Translations under genes and position numbers: made by a program
Source of the DNA: Pocillopora verrucosa
Lineage: Eukaryota; Cnidaria; Anthozoa; Scleractinia; Pocilloporidae
Assembly (NCBI RefSeq): GCF_036669915.1
Contig: NC_089321.1
Span: 8,838,449 to 8,902,448 of the forward strand
Length of the DNA stretch: 64,000 nucleotides
Direction: 5' to 3'
Notes under the pieces: model-generated
Databases searched by the model: none
What the model was told of the DNA's origin: nothing
Seen by the model: the letters and a program-made list of their open reading frames with translations, nothing else
Shown: piece after piece, positions 1-14,200 of the stretch
Numbering within the stretch: the stretch's first letter is position 1
How the letters are laid out: each line of letters opens with the position of its first letter

Positions 1-865
1 TTAAAACAATAGCGTTTTAAAAGCAGATTTAACTTGGTGGTTACATACCAGCCAATAATTATTAACTATAGTCTTGGATAGTAAATAATTTTTTCACAGG
101 TTCATTGACTCCTCTTTAACAACAAATGTTTAACTTACTAATTCCATATTGATGGCAAAGTTGTTGATGGAGAGACCAATATTTTGGGTGTGGTAATAGC
201 CAACCATTGTACTACTGAGAACTTAAAGTTTCTGCATGCACCATTTGAATTTTTTCATCATCCTTGAAGAATGTGAAAGTTTGAAATGATTCTTTAGTTT
301 TCCTATTAGCTATCTTTTTAGACATTGCTGGCAGGGGCATAGTCAGCTTTTCCACTTGTTGCAGGCCTGTACCCTAAGAAAGCTCAATTTTCATTTCGAA
401 ATTTGCAAGCATTGTTTTATAATAGTCAGGAAGGTTGAAACAAAATTGTAGTCCTAGGCTCAGAGGACTATTGGCTGGCTATGCCCCTGGCTTCCTTGGC
501 TTATGTATTATTTAGGTTTGCATTCAAAGTGTACTTTCAAAATAAAGTTTTGGCAAAGAAGGCTGCTTCTCATGTAGTGCATTAAATGCATGTAATTGTC
601 TCAGTTGTCTTAAATTCCCAGGAAAGTAAAGGAAAAGGTTCGTCACAAAGAGGCCTTCAAGGAATCTAAATATGGAAACAGAACGAGTTCGTTTTTCTTC
701 CACGTAAAGGTAGTGATAAAGATGAAAAAATGATACTCTTAAGCTGGCTTTTTTCTGCTGGCTTTGTTACTTTTCAACAGAAATTATCAAAGGACATGTA
801 TTGACGTAAACAGGGGTTATTGCGTGATGACTTTCCAGTGATTCTATACAATGTAACATACAGTT

Positions 866-1043
866 AACAAATAGATTCCAAGTTGCGGTTCGTCTGTTCA
901 GTAATGATCACAGATGACGTCAAAATGTGGTAAGAACAAAAAAGTGGCACACGAGGCGCAGCCGAGTGTGTCACTGATGTTCTTGACGTCCTCTGTGATC
1001 TATTACTGAACAGACGCACGGCAACTTGGAATCTATTTGTTTT
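866..1043. repeat. Foldback (MITE-like) element
   Basis: The left arm begins AACAAATAGATTCCAAGTTG and the right arm ends with its reverse complement near 1022-1043. The arms run roughly 866-930 and 985-1043 with a few mismatches, around a non-repeated centre. The element contains a perfect TGACGTCA (915-922), and a second TGACGTCA lies just outside at 1084-1091. No transposase is encoded. The structure suggests a non-autonomous DNA element. Its superfamily cannot be assigned by eye. Confidence 0.75.
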
Positions 1044-1579
1044 ATATAATAAAGAATTAAAATATACGGAAAAATTTTAATGATGACGTCATCTATACGT
1101 CTGTCCTCCAATAGATCATAAGTGAGAACCAATCAGAATGCGTGCATAACTGAGCTTATTATATAATAACCAATGGAATCACACGAAAATTAATGGGTGG
1201 GTTTTAAGCACGGATAGCCGTCTGCGGACATTATATGTTCCGCGCACTTGGGCCTCCGCTATGATGGCATCATTTAGCGCTTTGTGGGTTCTAGCTTAGA
1301 GCCAGTAACATACTATGTTATCATCCTTTAAGTCCATAAGTATACGAAGCGCGAAGACCGACGGTATACCGGAAGGCTCGAGTTCTTGTGGAGTTCTCTC
1401 CAAGTCACTTTTTTTAAATAAACAACGACGTCTTTCAAGTAGTGAATTGGTAGGAATCGTCGTGGTTTCTGGTTCATAGCCTGAGAGTATCATTTTGAGA
1501 ATTCTTCGTAGCTGTCTCGCTACAGGTCTCGCTAGAAGTTGTAATCTAGTTGATAGAGGACTACGTCAGCTGTAGTCAA

Positions 1580-1608
1580 CTCTCCCACCGACGCAGCACC
1601 ACAGTTTC
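1580..1608 (-). repeat. 29-bp dispersed repeat shared with 56.5 kb
   Basis: Read on the minus strand, this segment starts GAAACTGTGGTGCTGCGTCG and matches 56521-56549 (plus strand) exactly over 29 bases. The second copy sits immediately upstream of a Penelope-like terminal repeat with a hammerhead-like motif. The copy here is therefore probably an inverted fragment of the same repeat family. Confidence 0.7.
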
Positions 1609-2241
1609 TGTCGAGAGAGGACTTGGTGCCGAGTTTTTTTGCCGAGGGAAACCAGAAAAATTTGAACTATAGGAAACGTGTCAAAAGATTTTCAAGGAGC
1701 AAATAAGAAACTCCAAACTATCATGGGAAAACAAGGACTGCGAATTCCACTCCCATGCATGTTCGGCTACAGTATTCTTAATGTTATGACTGCATCATGA
1801 TGTGTGGGAGGTCCTACGGAAAGTAGAACCTTGTATCTGCACTAATCAACGACACATGGCATATGAACAGTTTATTTCACAATGGTCATGATCTTTTCAC
1901 TATGACACGTTTTACAATAATCTGTCTCAGCATCCAAGAGGAATGACACTTTATTGCCCCTATATTCGGTGCTTTATTTATTATCCTGACAAACCAACGC
2001 TTTTGTGATACGTTAGTACGATATATCAATGATTGCGAGTAAATTAATAAATACAATAAGTTACATTGTAAGCTGTGTAGCGCAATTGATCGGATTCCAA
2101 TTAAAATACAAAAAAAATATGCACAGATTTAACAAAAATATAGTTCCTGTACATACAAACACTGTTAATGAAAATAAAATATCACATATGAGCACATTAG
2201 TCTAACTTATTTGCTGCCTTTTTCCCTCTTCAAAACCAAAG

Positions 2242-2247
2242 TTTATT
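2242..2247 (-). promoter_or_regulatory. Candidate polyadenylation signal of the CSPP1-like gene
   Basis: AATAAA on the minus strand, about 38 bases after the inferred TAG stop of the CSPP1-like gene. Confidence 0.45.
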
Positions 2248-2284
2248 GTTGTTTTGAATAAACACTTGGGTGTTTGACGAACGT

Positions 2285-5200
2285 CTAGGCGTCTCTATAG
2301 GTGTAAGACGAGTCAGCAGGAACAAGACCAACTGGGGAAAAAGAAAAGTCACGAGGAGGAAAGTGTTACCAAGTATCTCAACAAGTATACCTCCCACAAG
2401 TAGAGGAACCAATCTGCGTGACCGATCGTCACACTAAAGGACTCCTTTTTTATTTTTACAAAGCAGTGAGTGTAGGATGTTGGTTTTGAAATTCAACTAA
2501 ATTAAATAAAGTTGCTTCCCAATCAAAATCTGAAACTGTGAGTTTTAATTCTCCGTCTAAATGCGAAGAAGGCAAGTTTCTCGGAGGTCACCTGCCCCCC
2601 TCCCCTCACCTCTTCGCAAACAAAACCGTTACTTTTTTAGACAAATCATCGCGTTTCTTTTTGGGAGAAGAATAAGGACCTGGGTTTGACTTACGTTTTT
2701 GTTTTCGGGCAAAATCCAAGTGTTCTCGTCCGAGAGGGGCTCCCGCCCCAGGCCTTCCCCACATCCTGTCCATAGTCTTCAAATGCTGAAAAAATTAACA
2801 TGGATGGCGATTTAACCACTAAATAGCTTAACCCTCAGGGACGTATGTAATGACTCTTAAAGAAACTGAAGAGTGAAATTCACATGTGTCACAAATCTAA
2901 CCTAAATGGCGTGACAGTCACGTACCTCTACCGACTTGATTCTCTGTTGATCTTCACTCTGTTTACGATTCTGATACCTCTCCCGCGCTTGAGCTTCCAA
3001 GTCAGTGTGATATTCACGGCTTTTTTCATTTTTCTGTCTTCTTATATTTAAAACCTGGCCGTAAATATAAATATATTTAAATTTAAGGTCAGTAGTGTCA
3101 AAAGTTTCAGTAAGATTTACCGTAAGAGCTCAGAGCCTTCGCCGTCTTCGCCGCAGTCGTTCATGTTGTCACGCGTCTCCGCTTCTTGTGTGACATAACG
3201 CAAATAATAATTCTGGTGGTGTGACAAGTCACCTAACAAATATGACCTTGAGATATTACTTCTTAAGGAAAGGTTTTTCTTGCAGGCATATGTGTGTACC
3301 TGTGATGTGACGTCTGAAGTCTGTTTCTTTTGAGCAATAATCTCCTTGGTAGTAGGATTATAACTTGGCTGACCGACCACACCCGATCGCAACCAAGAGG
3401 CAACGTCCTTTTCACTCTATACAAAAACAAAAACACGACCACCGATGAGACGAACCCTTCGCTAGCAACGAACACCGTTCTTTTGAAGGTAACATTCGAC
3501 CAAACACACAAAAAGATGTACCAAATTGTAGCTCGATGATCACAACGACCCCACACGAATCCCGCAGCGATTCATCTCAGAGAGTTTCCTTTCTATTCTT
3601 ATTTTATTATTAATACGGAAAACGAAAATGAAGCAAACAGTATAACTGTATGTCGCGGCAAAAATCATTTTTGATAAACCACGCACAGCGTAATAAAACT
3701 AAAAACTTAATAAGACTTACAGTTAGCAAGTCTTCATGTTCAGCTTTGCGCCTGCTTCTACTCTCCTCGGACATTTTCTCTGTTTAAAAAAAAAGTAATA
3801 AAAGGGAGTTTCGTCTCTACATTCGTTCAATAAGCTTTTTTTTTCGGACACCGCTCTTAACTCAGCTTTACAGATTCTTTATTTTCCAAGACTTCGAAGG
3901 CCTCATATGCGAAGAAAGATTTCGTGTGAAAAGAATCATTTGAAATTATTAAGCACATTTCGATAGAGTGTGGTAAAAACTAAAGTAATCGCAATCAGGG
4001 CAAAAGAAAATATCACCAAGAGCCAATTAGTATTCAAACTGACCAGGGCTCAGGACAACGCCAACGACCAAGGAGCAATTGCATCTAATTGGCGGGACAG
4101 GTAGAAAAAGGTTTGAAGATCCACAACAAACTGAAGTCAACCAAAACCAACATAAACCCAAATAACTCAGTTTCAGCTCTCTATTGAAAATGTCCTGATT
4201 AGTTGCCACGATATGCGCACCACGGTCTCCGAAAAACACTAGATAACAGACACTTGGTGCAAACTTACGTAAAGTAGTAAGAAGTTCCTGCTTGGCTTGC
4301 GGGTCTTTCTTGCCACTTGGAGACATCGACTGTGTTGGAAAAACACAAATTTAACATCAGCGCTATTGCTCCCAACGCATTTAAAATAGCAACACATTAC
4401 GTAATAAAAAAATGTACAAAGTCAATCAGGGAAAAGGCCAAAAAGGGATTTAAAATAGTTTAATATATTTTTTTGGGAGTGTAAACAAGAGAAAGCAATG
4501 GAACAGAGTTGAGGGTTTCTGTTCCAGGACTTGGGATATGTCGCTTTCACTAACGTTATTCATAAATAGTCTTTCGAAAAAAGTACGTTTCCAGGGGCAT
4601 CCACGTTTAAGTTAACATCTATGCGATCCTTTACCTCCTAAAGCCAAGAATAAATCAAGTGACATTGAAATGCCCCAGACGACGCCCTGATTGTCACTCC
4701 CTGTTTCCTTTTCTTCATCGAGTGTAAATCAATCCACAAACAGACAATAGATCGAAATTAAACAAATAATAATGATATTAAAAATAATAGTAATAATAAT
4801 AGAACATGCTCTCTCGTTTCACACGGTGACATCGAACGTACGTACACTTGAGTCATGAGTCACCCGGCCTGCTGTTCGAGTTTGAATTTGTCCATCCGAG
4901 TTCTTAATGGGAGCTCCCGCACCAGATCTTCCCCAGGGGTCATAAACGTTACGCTGGTTCAAGGGGCTGAAATCGCGTTGCATTGTTTCTGCAATAAAAT
5001 AAAAGATAAATCAACCGACATAATATAACTGTCAGTAACTGCAACTTATCTATAAACAATTCAACAAAAAATGCAGTACGAAATCAGCCTCGTTCCAGGA
5101 TCTCCCTTATTCCCTACCCTTTCTCGCTCTCTTGCTCCGCCAGGGGAAGGGGAGGAGGAGAGAAAAGAAAACTTGAAAACGAAGAATTTGGTATTTCAAT

Positions 5201-8200
5201 AATCTATTTTTCTTTTTTTTTTTTTTTACAACCGATCAAGAAGACAAATACAAAATTTGATCTGGCAAGGCTTCGACTGATAAAACGAAGCAAGGAATAC
5301 TTACGACCACTAGAAGTCTTAGTCAGTGTTTGTGCTTTCCTTGTTTTCAGTTTTCCTCCCTTGTCGACATTAGGGGCCCCGCCTCCCGGACGGTTAGCTT
5401 CAATACCGATACCTTCCTGTTGAGATTAAAACACAGATTGACTTGAGCTTCGCTAAATTCGCGAACCACCTTTCGAAGAATCGACTTCCGCGCGTAAGAA
5501 CTCTGTCAGCAAAAAAACCTCTTTTTCATGAAAGAAGATAAATAAAAAATTCGACACCTCTTTGGCTGCTGTACGATTTTCTTCATTTGATAAGTTGACA
5601 CTGAAAATAATTTCTAACATAAAAAAGGAAGCCTGCGGGAATAAGTTCTTAAGATCGCGTAACTAGAGGATATGATCACGTCCTGGTATATAACATGATG
5701 AAGGGCACATAATGTTACAAGATGTTTTATTGTTTATCTCACGATATGGAGTCAGACTATCAATATGAATCGGTTATACATACCAATTCATTCTCTTCCT
5801 TCTCGCGCACAGGCTTAATCATTCGTCCTTGTCTATCAAATTGTGGGGGGTTTCCATGACCGCGACCCCAGGGATTATACTATAATAGAAAAAGAAATGG
5901 AATAAAAACTCAAGAATACTCCTGAGAAAATGGGAAGGACCAGTGCGCTAGTAGCGCTAGGCGTTACTAATGCCTGGAACGTGGGGAGGTGGGCTGCCCG
6001 GGGTGCACACATTATAATACTTGGAGCCCAGGCCACCTTCATCGAAATAGCTTGGAAGGCCCTGGAGGGCAGATTATTGTGGGCCCCTGTCCTACAGACC
6101 CCAAAAAAGAAATTATATAGTAGCTTCTGATGAAGATGAATCGTGAAGAAAGCTTTGCCAGAATCCTTACACGGTAAGTGCAGTAATGGGCAAACAATTT
6201 TAACTACATGTAACATGAACAGAAATATGTAATTTTTGCTCACCTGAGGATTTCGATCATCTGAAAATTGAACAAAAAAAAAGGTTAATTTCTCTCCTTG
6301 AAAATAATCTTTTAATTAACAGCAGAGGTAACAAATTTTGTTTCAAGGCCTAGTTCAGGTTGTTCCATATTTTCACACTCCAATAATAAAAGGCACACTG
6401 AATGGCAGCTATTGTGCAGGATGGAATTTGAAGGTTGTCCCATGTGTCTTGTCTGTCTGTTATGGATAGCAGACTAAGTACAAAATTTGTCTGACAAATA
6501 GCTAAAGGACAAACCATTAAGACATATATGCATCATAATTGCATCATTGATCATGAATCACAACAGTACAGCTGATTTGAGTAACAGAAGAAATCAAAAC
6601 AAGCTTATGACAACTCAGACGAAAACTACTCACAACATGGCCTGGGAAGATGCAAGTGATTAAGTTTATAGTTTATGGTTTAGTTTTGATTCTGATTAGT
6701 TGAGAAATTTTGGTGGATTTTCTGAAACGATCAAATAGCAAATACAAGGCTTTCCCTAGTTAATTATTGAAATTCAATGGAAAATTGCTCAAGGAGGACT
6801 GTGTCTATAATAAAAATGAGTATTGCGAAAAGACACAAACCTGTCTCATTCAAGTCAAGGGTTAATGGATTCCTGCGTTGCCCTTTTCGAAGTTCTTCAA
6901 TATCTTTTGACAGCGTCGTAGGATAAGCAGCCTTAACAGTTCCTAACAGGAAATACAACAAATTTTATACATCACAGAGGAAAAAAAAATAAAAACACCA
7001 CAAATTGCATGATTTATTCCCATTTCTTTCAATTTGATGCAATTTCTTTACACATGCAGTTCACCAAAAAACTGACATAGAAATTTATTTCTGATATTAA
7101 TATGAACCCAAATTAGCACTAGTATGGTTCATGTTTATTGTTTTTATTGTCAGTATCAACATGTACATTGCAACAATAACAATAGGATTTTGATTGGCAG
7201 AGTTACAACAAAAAGAGGCCAATAGGAGGTTCTAGGTACCTCTTTGTAGTTCCTCTTGTTTATTCTCTTTCTGCCTCTTTCCTGTAGTTATAACCTTACC
7301 CTAACCCATGCAGACTGAAGAGGACTGAAAATCAACAATGCAAATAAACTTTCATGTTTACCTGAGCCTGTTTTGCGTGGAGCACCAGCTCCTTCTCTTC
7401 CAAATGGATCTGTCTTCAACTACAAAAAGAAAAATCAGAAGTTAATTTTTTTTAAACATTTTTGCATTTCTTTTACTAGTCATTCTAAAGTATCTCAGCC
7501 CCATGAAGGTGAACCAGTGAGTGTTGTGTTTTCAATCAATATCTTTCTGACTGTAAGGAACTTAAATCAATGTAACTCAAAGTAGATTTCAATATTTTAA
7601 TAAAAGCTCAGTTACATTAAACATTAACTTAAAGAAATTTCTTTCAAGTTAGTTCATAATTCATTTTTTGCTGGAAAATAGACAGATTTTATGAAAAGTC
7701 TATGATTTTATGAAATTCAGTGTTAATCAGTTGTGGGAGTTAATTAGGGCTCACGCACATGCTGAAGTTCATCCTCTTTGCTCTTTTCCCGTTGAAGAGT
7801 CTTCATATTTCTTGAACCTTCAATCATTGAGTCTGAGAAAATAACAGAATAAGATGTTTTAAAATGAACTTTACTGTGCAGGACATTTTTAAATAATGAT
7901 AGTAAATCTTAAAAATAGCTAATCAATACAAGTAACAAAAGTTTAACAGAGAAAGTCAACATACCTAGGTCTTGCCTATATCGTTCATCTCTTCCTGCAT
8001 ATCTCTGAAACATGACATGATAGTTACTGTTGTCAGATTTACATTATTGACTTCAAAAAAATGATTGCTTCTTATTGGCTCTACCCATGTAAAGTAAGTT
8101 TTGGTCTACTTGTGTCTTAAACATTTATTGTCAGTAATTTTTATAACATTCATCATGAACTACTTTAAAAAACAGTCTAATAATAACAATAGACTGTACA

Positions 8201-11200
8201 TTCACCACTTGAAGTTGATTGCATATTATCAAATTGTCACACTCACCAGGTTTGGATCAACGTTAGCTTTGGATGCATGCCTTGGAAATCTCAGTTCAGG
8301 ATCAGCACGGAATCCTGCAGCAACATGCCCTGATTCTGTTCTGTTTGGAGCCCCTCCCCCACCTTGGTGTCCTCCAAATGGCTGATAAGGCTGAAAAACA
8401 AACAAACTTACTATAGCTTATGGTTAATTCGTTTGAATTTGGCTTTTTCCTTTCTTTCTTTTCACTTTTTCTATGTCTAAGTTACTGCAAAAGGCCTTGC
8501 TGGTAAAACTGTCTAAAGTGTTTACTTGGATATAAAACATTACCTACACCAAGCCATCAGAGTTGCACTCTAAAATTCATTAAAAAGCACCATTGATTTT
8601 CTTTCTGTTTAGGAAGTGATAAAAAAAAGAACTACTGTAATCTCCACATGGCAACACTATTAACTCAATCATATAAGACAATTTGTGGAAAGCTAAAGAC
8701 ATCAATGAATTTAAAATATTAGCTTTGATAAGTTTCTGTATATTTTTAACAATTCTGATGAAAATAAATCTCAGTAAACAAAGTAATTTACAAGTGTTTC
8801 ATCTTTTATGTCTGTACAGTGGAATTCTCCATTGAGTGTTAAGATTATTCCAGGAATGTATCTGTTTGATTTCCTTTGCTCTGTAATTCCTAAAAAAAAT
8901 AACCTAATATGCTACCTTTTTTTCAACCAATCAGATAAAAAACCAATGTGAACTTAGCCACTAGCATTTCCCATGTCTAAGGCAATTTGCTTGCTTTTAA
9001 CTTGAGTTCCCATAAGCTCCTAGACTCAAAGAGATAATTTATTTTTGCCTGATTGGCCTTTGAGTGTACTTTGGTTTTTTTATCACAACACTAAAGCAAA
9101 ACATTATCTGAAACATGTATGTTTCAAAGGTTAACCTATTGACTTAGTAATCCCCAAAAAACTTAAGAGTAAAGAAATACCTCTTGAACAAGGTTCTTGA
9201 TACTTTTTGTTCTTTTTGTCTCAGGCTTTTCATCTGTGCCAGACTGCAAAAATATCAAAGTGATTTGAAAAACACAATGTGCACTATCTCATTAATAATA
9301 ATTGTTATACAAAAAAAGAAAATAAATCATCATTATAATATTACATTAGTAGCTGGCAAATAGTGTATAATTAACAATTTCTGTGAGACAGTCACTGAGT
9401 AGCTATTTGGGGAACCCCAGGTAGGTGTAAATATAAAGGGCAAGTTTGATCAGGGAGTGAACTTGCAGGGCAAAGTTAAAATGCTCAGGATGAAGGCCTT
9501 GATAATCATCACCGTATTCAGGGGTTGCACAATAATTAAATTTGAACAATGCCCTTACAATCTTGGACCTTAGGAAATGGCACCTTGTTACTGGAGCCGC
9601 CTAAGAGAAAATGTCTTCTATGCTTGGTGCTTGCTACATCCTTTTATCTCACTGAACCGATAGTTTGCATGCTGAATTGCATGCTATTCCATCATTGATG
9701 ATTTTAAATTCAATCTTAAGACCTATCTTTTTAGTCAGGTTTTTCTCTAACTGATTTAGACCAGAAATTTTATTTTATTCCAGTTTTTATGAGTACCACT
9801 TGATCTGATGTGTTTTACTTTATTTTAAGTCTCATTTACATTTTACATGGTATACTTAGATTGTTGTATAATAGTTGTGTAGGTGAATCATTGTAAAGTG
9901 CTACTGATCATTTCTATGTAAATAGTACTATAGAAATACTCATATTATCATTATTATTTACTATATAAATACCATGCTAAAAACTATTAAACTAAACTAT
10001 TAACAAAAAAACAAAATTGATTCTGTTCTTTCTTAAACACTTTATTTACCACATGAAGTGAACTGATGGTTGTTACCTCAGGCATCTGAAATAAACCCAC
10101 AACAAGGAAGTTTTGTTAATATGGGACACCTGATTTTAAGTTGTTGCTTATATGCAACACTTGGCCAGCATGTTGAGACAAACTTTAAAATGACTGATAT
10201 TTTTTGGATGTCAGCCAGATCTTTGAATTTTTACCACTGACAACTATTGACCAAAAATATTGTAGCAGCCGCCTTTCTGTGTGAAAGGGGATGCGAGAAT
10301 GCAGAACTACAACTCATCAGTCCAACAAACCATGCAAACAGCATTTATTTAATCGAACATCCACGGTTTGCGAGGAATTACAGTCTGTATAACAAGGTAA
10401 CGAATCCAGAAATGGCTGTAAGAATGGTTCCAAAGACAGCTGTCAAAGACTGTGATGAACTGTAGCAAAAACGAAAGGGCTTCGGGTGAAGCTACAAAAC
10501 ACTAGCGATGTTATCACGTTCTTCTTTTTAGCACGAGGAGCTAACCAAGGTCCCATATATGAGCTAACGTACGACAGGATATGTCACGCAATACGACTGA
10601 ACGACTGAGAAGACGTTACAAATATCATTTCTTGAGAAAGAAAACCTCAACCCTAACCCAATAACTAAAATTCAACAGTCATTACTAAAACTTTTACAAT
10701 CACATCATATTTGCAACAACAAATTATTCATTACTAAGGTTCTAAAGAACCACAAAATGATGAACAAGTGATACAACTTACAATAGGGGCACCTCCTCCT
10801 GGTCGTCCCCAAGGGTCATAGTTCTTTAGATCTTGTAAATCCTACAAGTCACACATACAGGTACATTAAGTATAAGGTGTTTTTTACAAAGAGTGCAAAC
10901 GAAAATTTGTAGTACAGTATGATAGTTGCATCATTTAAAAAAACTAATCAAATTATAAGCTAATTAAAACAACTATACCCTTCTCTTCTCTTCCAGTTCT
11001 GCTTGTCGCTTTCTTGTCTTCTCCTCCATATGTCTTGCTAAAAATTCATCTATTTGAAAAAATAACTTACAATAAATAATGATTTCACTAAAAACTCTTC
11101 TCAATAATAACCAGTTAACTTAATCTTTTTTTGTTACAAATTGATAAAGAATAAAGTTGTTACCTTGAGTCGTTGCTAACTTTTTGTTTTTGAAGGTTTC

Positions 11201-14200
11201 TTTTTCACTGAAAGACACATAAAGTAATATCAGCTGATAATAACAAATAAGTTATCAAAATTTTAAAAGAAAGGTATCACTTACGTTCTCTCCTCCAACC
11301 ACAGAACATTATTTGGTCGAGGTCCAGGAGATGGCTTTCCAACCTTTGTTGCTGCTTCTGTTCCATAAAGAAACCCAGATGGATTATTACCATCTCTCAT
11401 ATTTGCTTGACGAAGGACTTCATCTGTGCCGTAAATCAACTTATTACTTGCTGATCCACCTGGTACCTGAAAAATTATTACAAAATAAGAGCAATAACAT
11501 TATTCTGTGCTCCATGATGCAGTGGGTAAACAATTATTAGCAACAATATCATCATGGTTCTCCCTCTTATGGTCGTAAACACAATTTATTGTGTGAAATC
11601 AAGCATTGTGCAAAATTTCAAATCATCTCTGAATTAATGTACAAAGAATGTCCAAGCTGCAATGTATGTAAGAGAAAAGAAAATAAATAGCTGGTGTACC
11701 TTTCCTCTGATGAAATGTTGTCTCTTGGTGTATTTATCATTGGATGTCCTTGTTTCAAATGAAGAGGTAAGCCCTAATTCATAACCTTGGTTGTGGGCAT
11801 TTTTTAGATGATAATTCTTGCTTGATGGTCTGTATGTGTCCTGCATTGCTATAGGATTTGCCTTTTGAGGCTCTAGTGGGAAAACTGAACACAATGCAAA
11901 CTGTACATTATTAAAATGAAAAATAAAAACTTGTCACCACTAACATTAAGTAATTAAATTTAGGTAAAGTTAGCTATGAGGTTTTAAAATGTGTTTATTT
12001 TCAACAGTCTTGTCCCCTCTGTGTCATAAAAGTTTTTCAAGGATTGTCTGCCTATACACATTACAGGGTTTGATTTAAATAATTAAAAGTAGATTACCCA
12101 CCAACATACATTGAGGCTAAAAGCACTTAAAGTACTTGCACATTATTTACTATAAGTGCAGGTCACAGTGCCTTTTGTCATCAGTGCTGGTGCAATTAAA
12201 TGTAGATTACTGAATGACATACATTGAAGCTAAAAGCACTAACAGTACATGTGCATTATTTATTTGAAGTGCAGGTCACAGTGCCTTTAGTCATCAGTGC
12301 ACATGCAGGAAAAATAATTTTCTCTCTTACCAGAAGAGCTACTTTTTTCTCTTTGGTCTGACCCGTACACAAGCCCTGATCCTGATGTACCACCAATTAT
12401 CTTTCCATTATGAAACCACTGAGTTTTATGGTGATGATAACCCGACTCAAATGGGGCTGGCCTAACTTGATCCCTATCAATCAGTCACGCACAGATTGAT
12501 TTATTTCAAATGTAAAATATTTATAATTGCAGCTTGTTGAAGAATAAAATCTGCTCAAGTTGACTCTATCTACTGGACCTGACCAAAGAATTATTATTAC
12601 TAGTTTTTAATACTTCAGTTTTTATCAATCAAAATGTTTAGAAGTTCAATCCAAATACATTCCAAGTTCTTCCATCTGTTACTGTGAGCCACCAGGAGTA
12701 ATCAAAGATATTTACACACTGATCACATGATTGAAAGGCTCTTAATTTTCAGTGGTAGTCAAAGATAGATGAAAGGAATTACTCTGATCATGAGTGACTG
12801 TTACTTCTTTGTCAAAGAGATCAGGCTACAGTGTAAATGTTCTGATGTTTGTTACCAGAAGAGGAAAATCTCTTAAATTCCCTTTGATTGTTAAGAGGGT
12901 TCCAAGATGTATCATAAAATTATTCAATCATATGGTACATGTGGATGTAAATATAGAAATTTTTATTAAATCCAAAGTTCAAAAAGCTGTACTCTGGTGT
13001 AAAAGTATAGAGTAAATGAGTTAACTTGGGTCATTAATAAATATTGGTCTGAAGAGTTACTTTTAGTGAAGGCAGAAAGCTGCAACCGATGTAAAGAACG
13101 ACTGTCACTTGAAAAAGAAAATATAGCCTCACAAGCATAATGTGTGTTGTGTAAGACTATTGATGAAATATAGCCAGTTACGTGAATGGAATGTGTATAA
13201 TTTTCCCGTGGAAATGTCATTCTAACCGCTGGAAAAACAGCGTACAGCAATTGAATTTTTCAAAGCTGTTTTGGTCAACAAATTCCCGACTCGTCACTCA
13301 CAAAATTCCGATGAGGCTTATCGGATAGTAAAGAATTTTTATGAATATTAGTCTTGCATTGTTGTTTAGAGACAGGCAGATTACAATTAATCTTCCGTGC
13401 TCTATAAATATTTGAGTTTAAGCCGACTAGCAACATCGTGCATATTTTGGAAAGTTGAATATAGATGGTAGTCTAAGTAGAGAGGCCGTTCTCGAATCAA
13501 AGATCACACTATGAATAGAAGCTCGTGTAATATATGTCATGTATATGTCTTGAGTAAAATATGTCAATGATCCTTCATTCTTGTCACTAAAGTACATTAA
13601 AGATTAAAGAGAAAACGAACGTTTTCTAGGACGGTTAAGTTACCTAGTGAGCTCAAGCCTGATTTCACATTGGTGGTAAATAAAGTAAATTTTCTGGCGC
13701 AATACTATTCGAAAAGGAACGATAACTATACTGCACCGACGCAACCCGCATTGCTGGCGTTAAACTGTACGTGACAAGAAGCTAATTTCGCGCGACCTTG
13801 AATCGATGATGCAATGCTCTTTTCAACTTCTTCGATAGGTAAAGTCGATCCACAAAGCTTAAATATCCTCTTAATAAACCATAAACTGAACAAAGACACT
13901 TACATTAGTTGCTGTTTAGTAAAGACTTGGGGCAAATACCTCGTGCCTTACATCTGGAATAAACACCTTTCAATGAAATCCGCCAAAGTCGTTGTTATGG
14001 CAACATTGAAGAAGCCAAATGACAAATTATTGTAAACAAGTGCGGCAACTAATTGACTTTTGAATCAAGTTCTGACACAATTCGCATAACAATGAAGAAG
14101 GTACAATGAAGAAAAACAGTCGATTGCAAAGCTAAGCGGGAACCCCAAAACAATCTGAACTTGCGCTAATAGGCAATCTTTCAAATTTTGAACACCAACG

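Larger units (their letters stand above)
1..2241. other. Intergenic sequence downstream of the CSPP1-like gene
   Basis: No convincing exon was found on either strand. The stretch holds a foldback repeat (866-1043) followed by AT-rich palindromic sequence to about 1165, and a 29-bp segment (1580-1608) that recurs inverted near 56.5 kb beside a Penelope-like terminal repeat. The longest open frame, 65 codons on the minus strand near 1.3-1.5 kb, has no recognisable motif and is taken as chance. Confidence 0.6.

Noticed and set aside
2230-2412. 60-codon hydrophobic minus-strand ORF as a membrane protein
   Set aside because: It lies over the polypyrimidine tract and last exon of the CSPP1-like gene in another frame. 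The correct frame ends at 2285 after 15 codons.
3263-3556. 97-codon minus-strand ORF
   Set aside because: Out of frame with the phase-compatible CSPP1-like exon 3300-3407; a shadow.
5558-5632. Extra CSPP1-like exon
   Set aside because: Phase 0 at both ends and open, but the acceptor has a poor pyrimidine tract and the gene joins perfectly without it. Kept only as a possibility in the gene entry.
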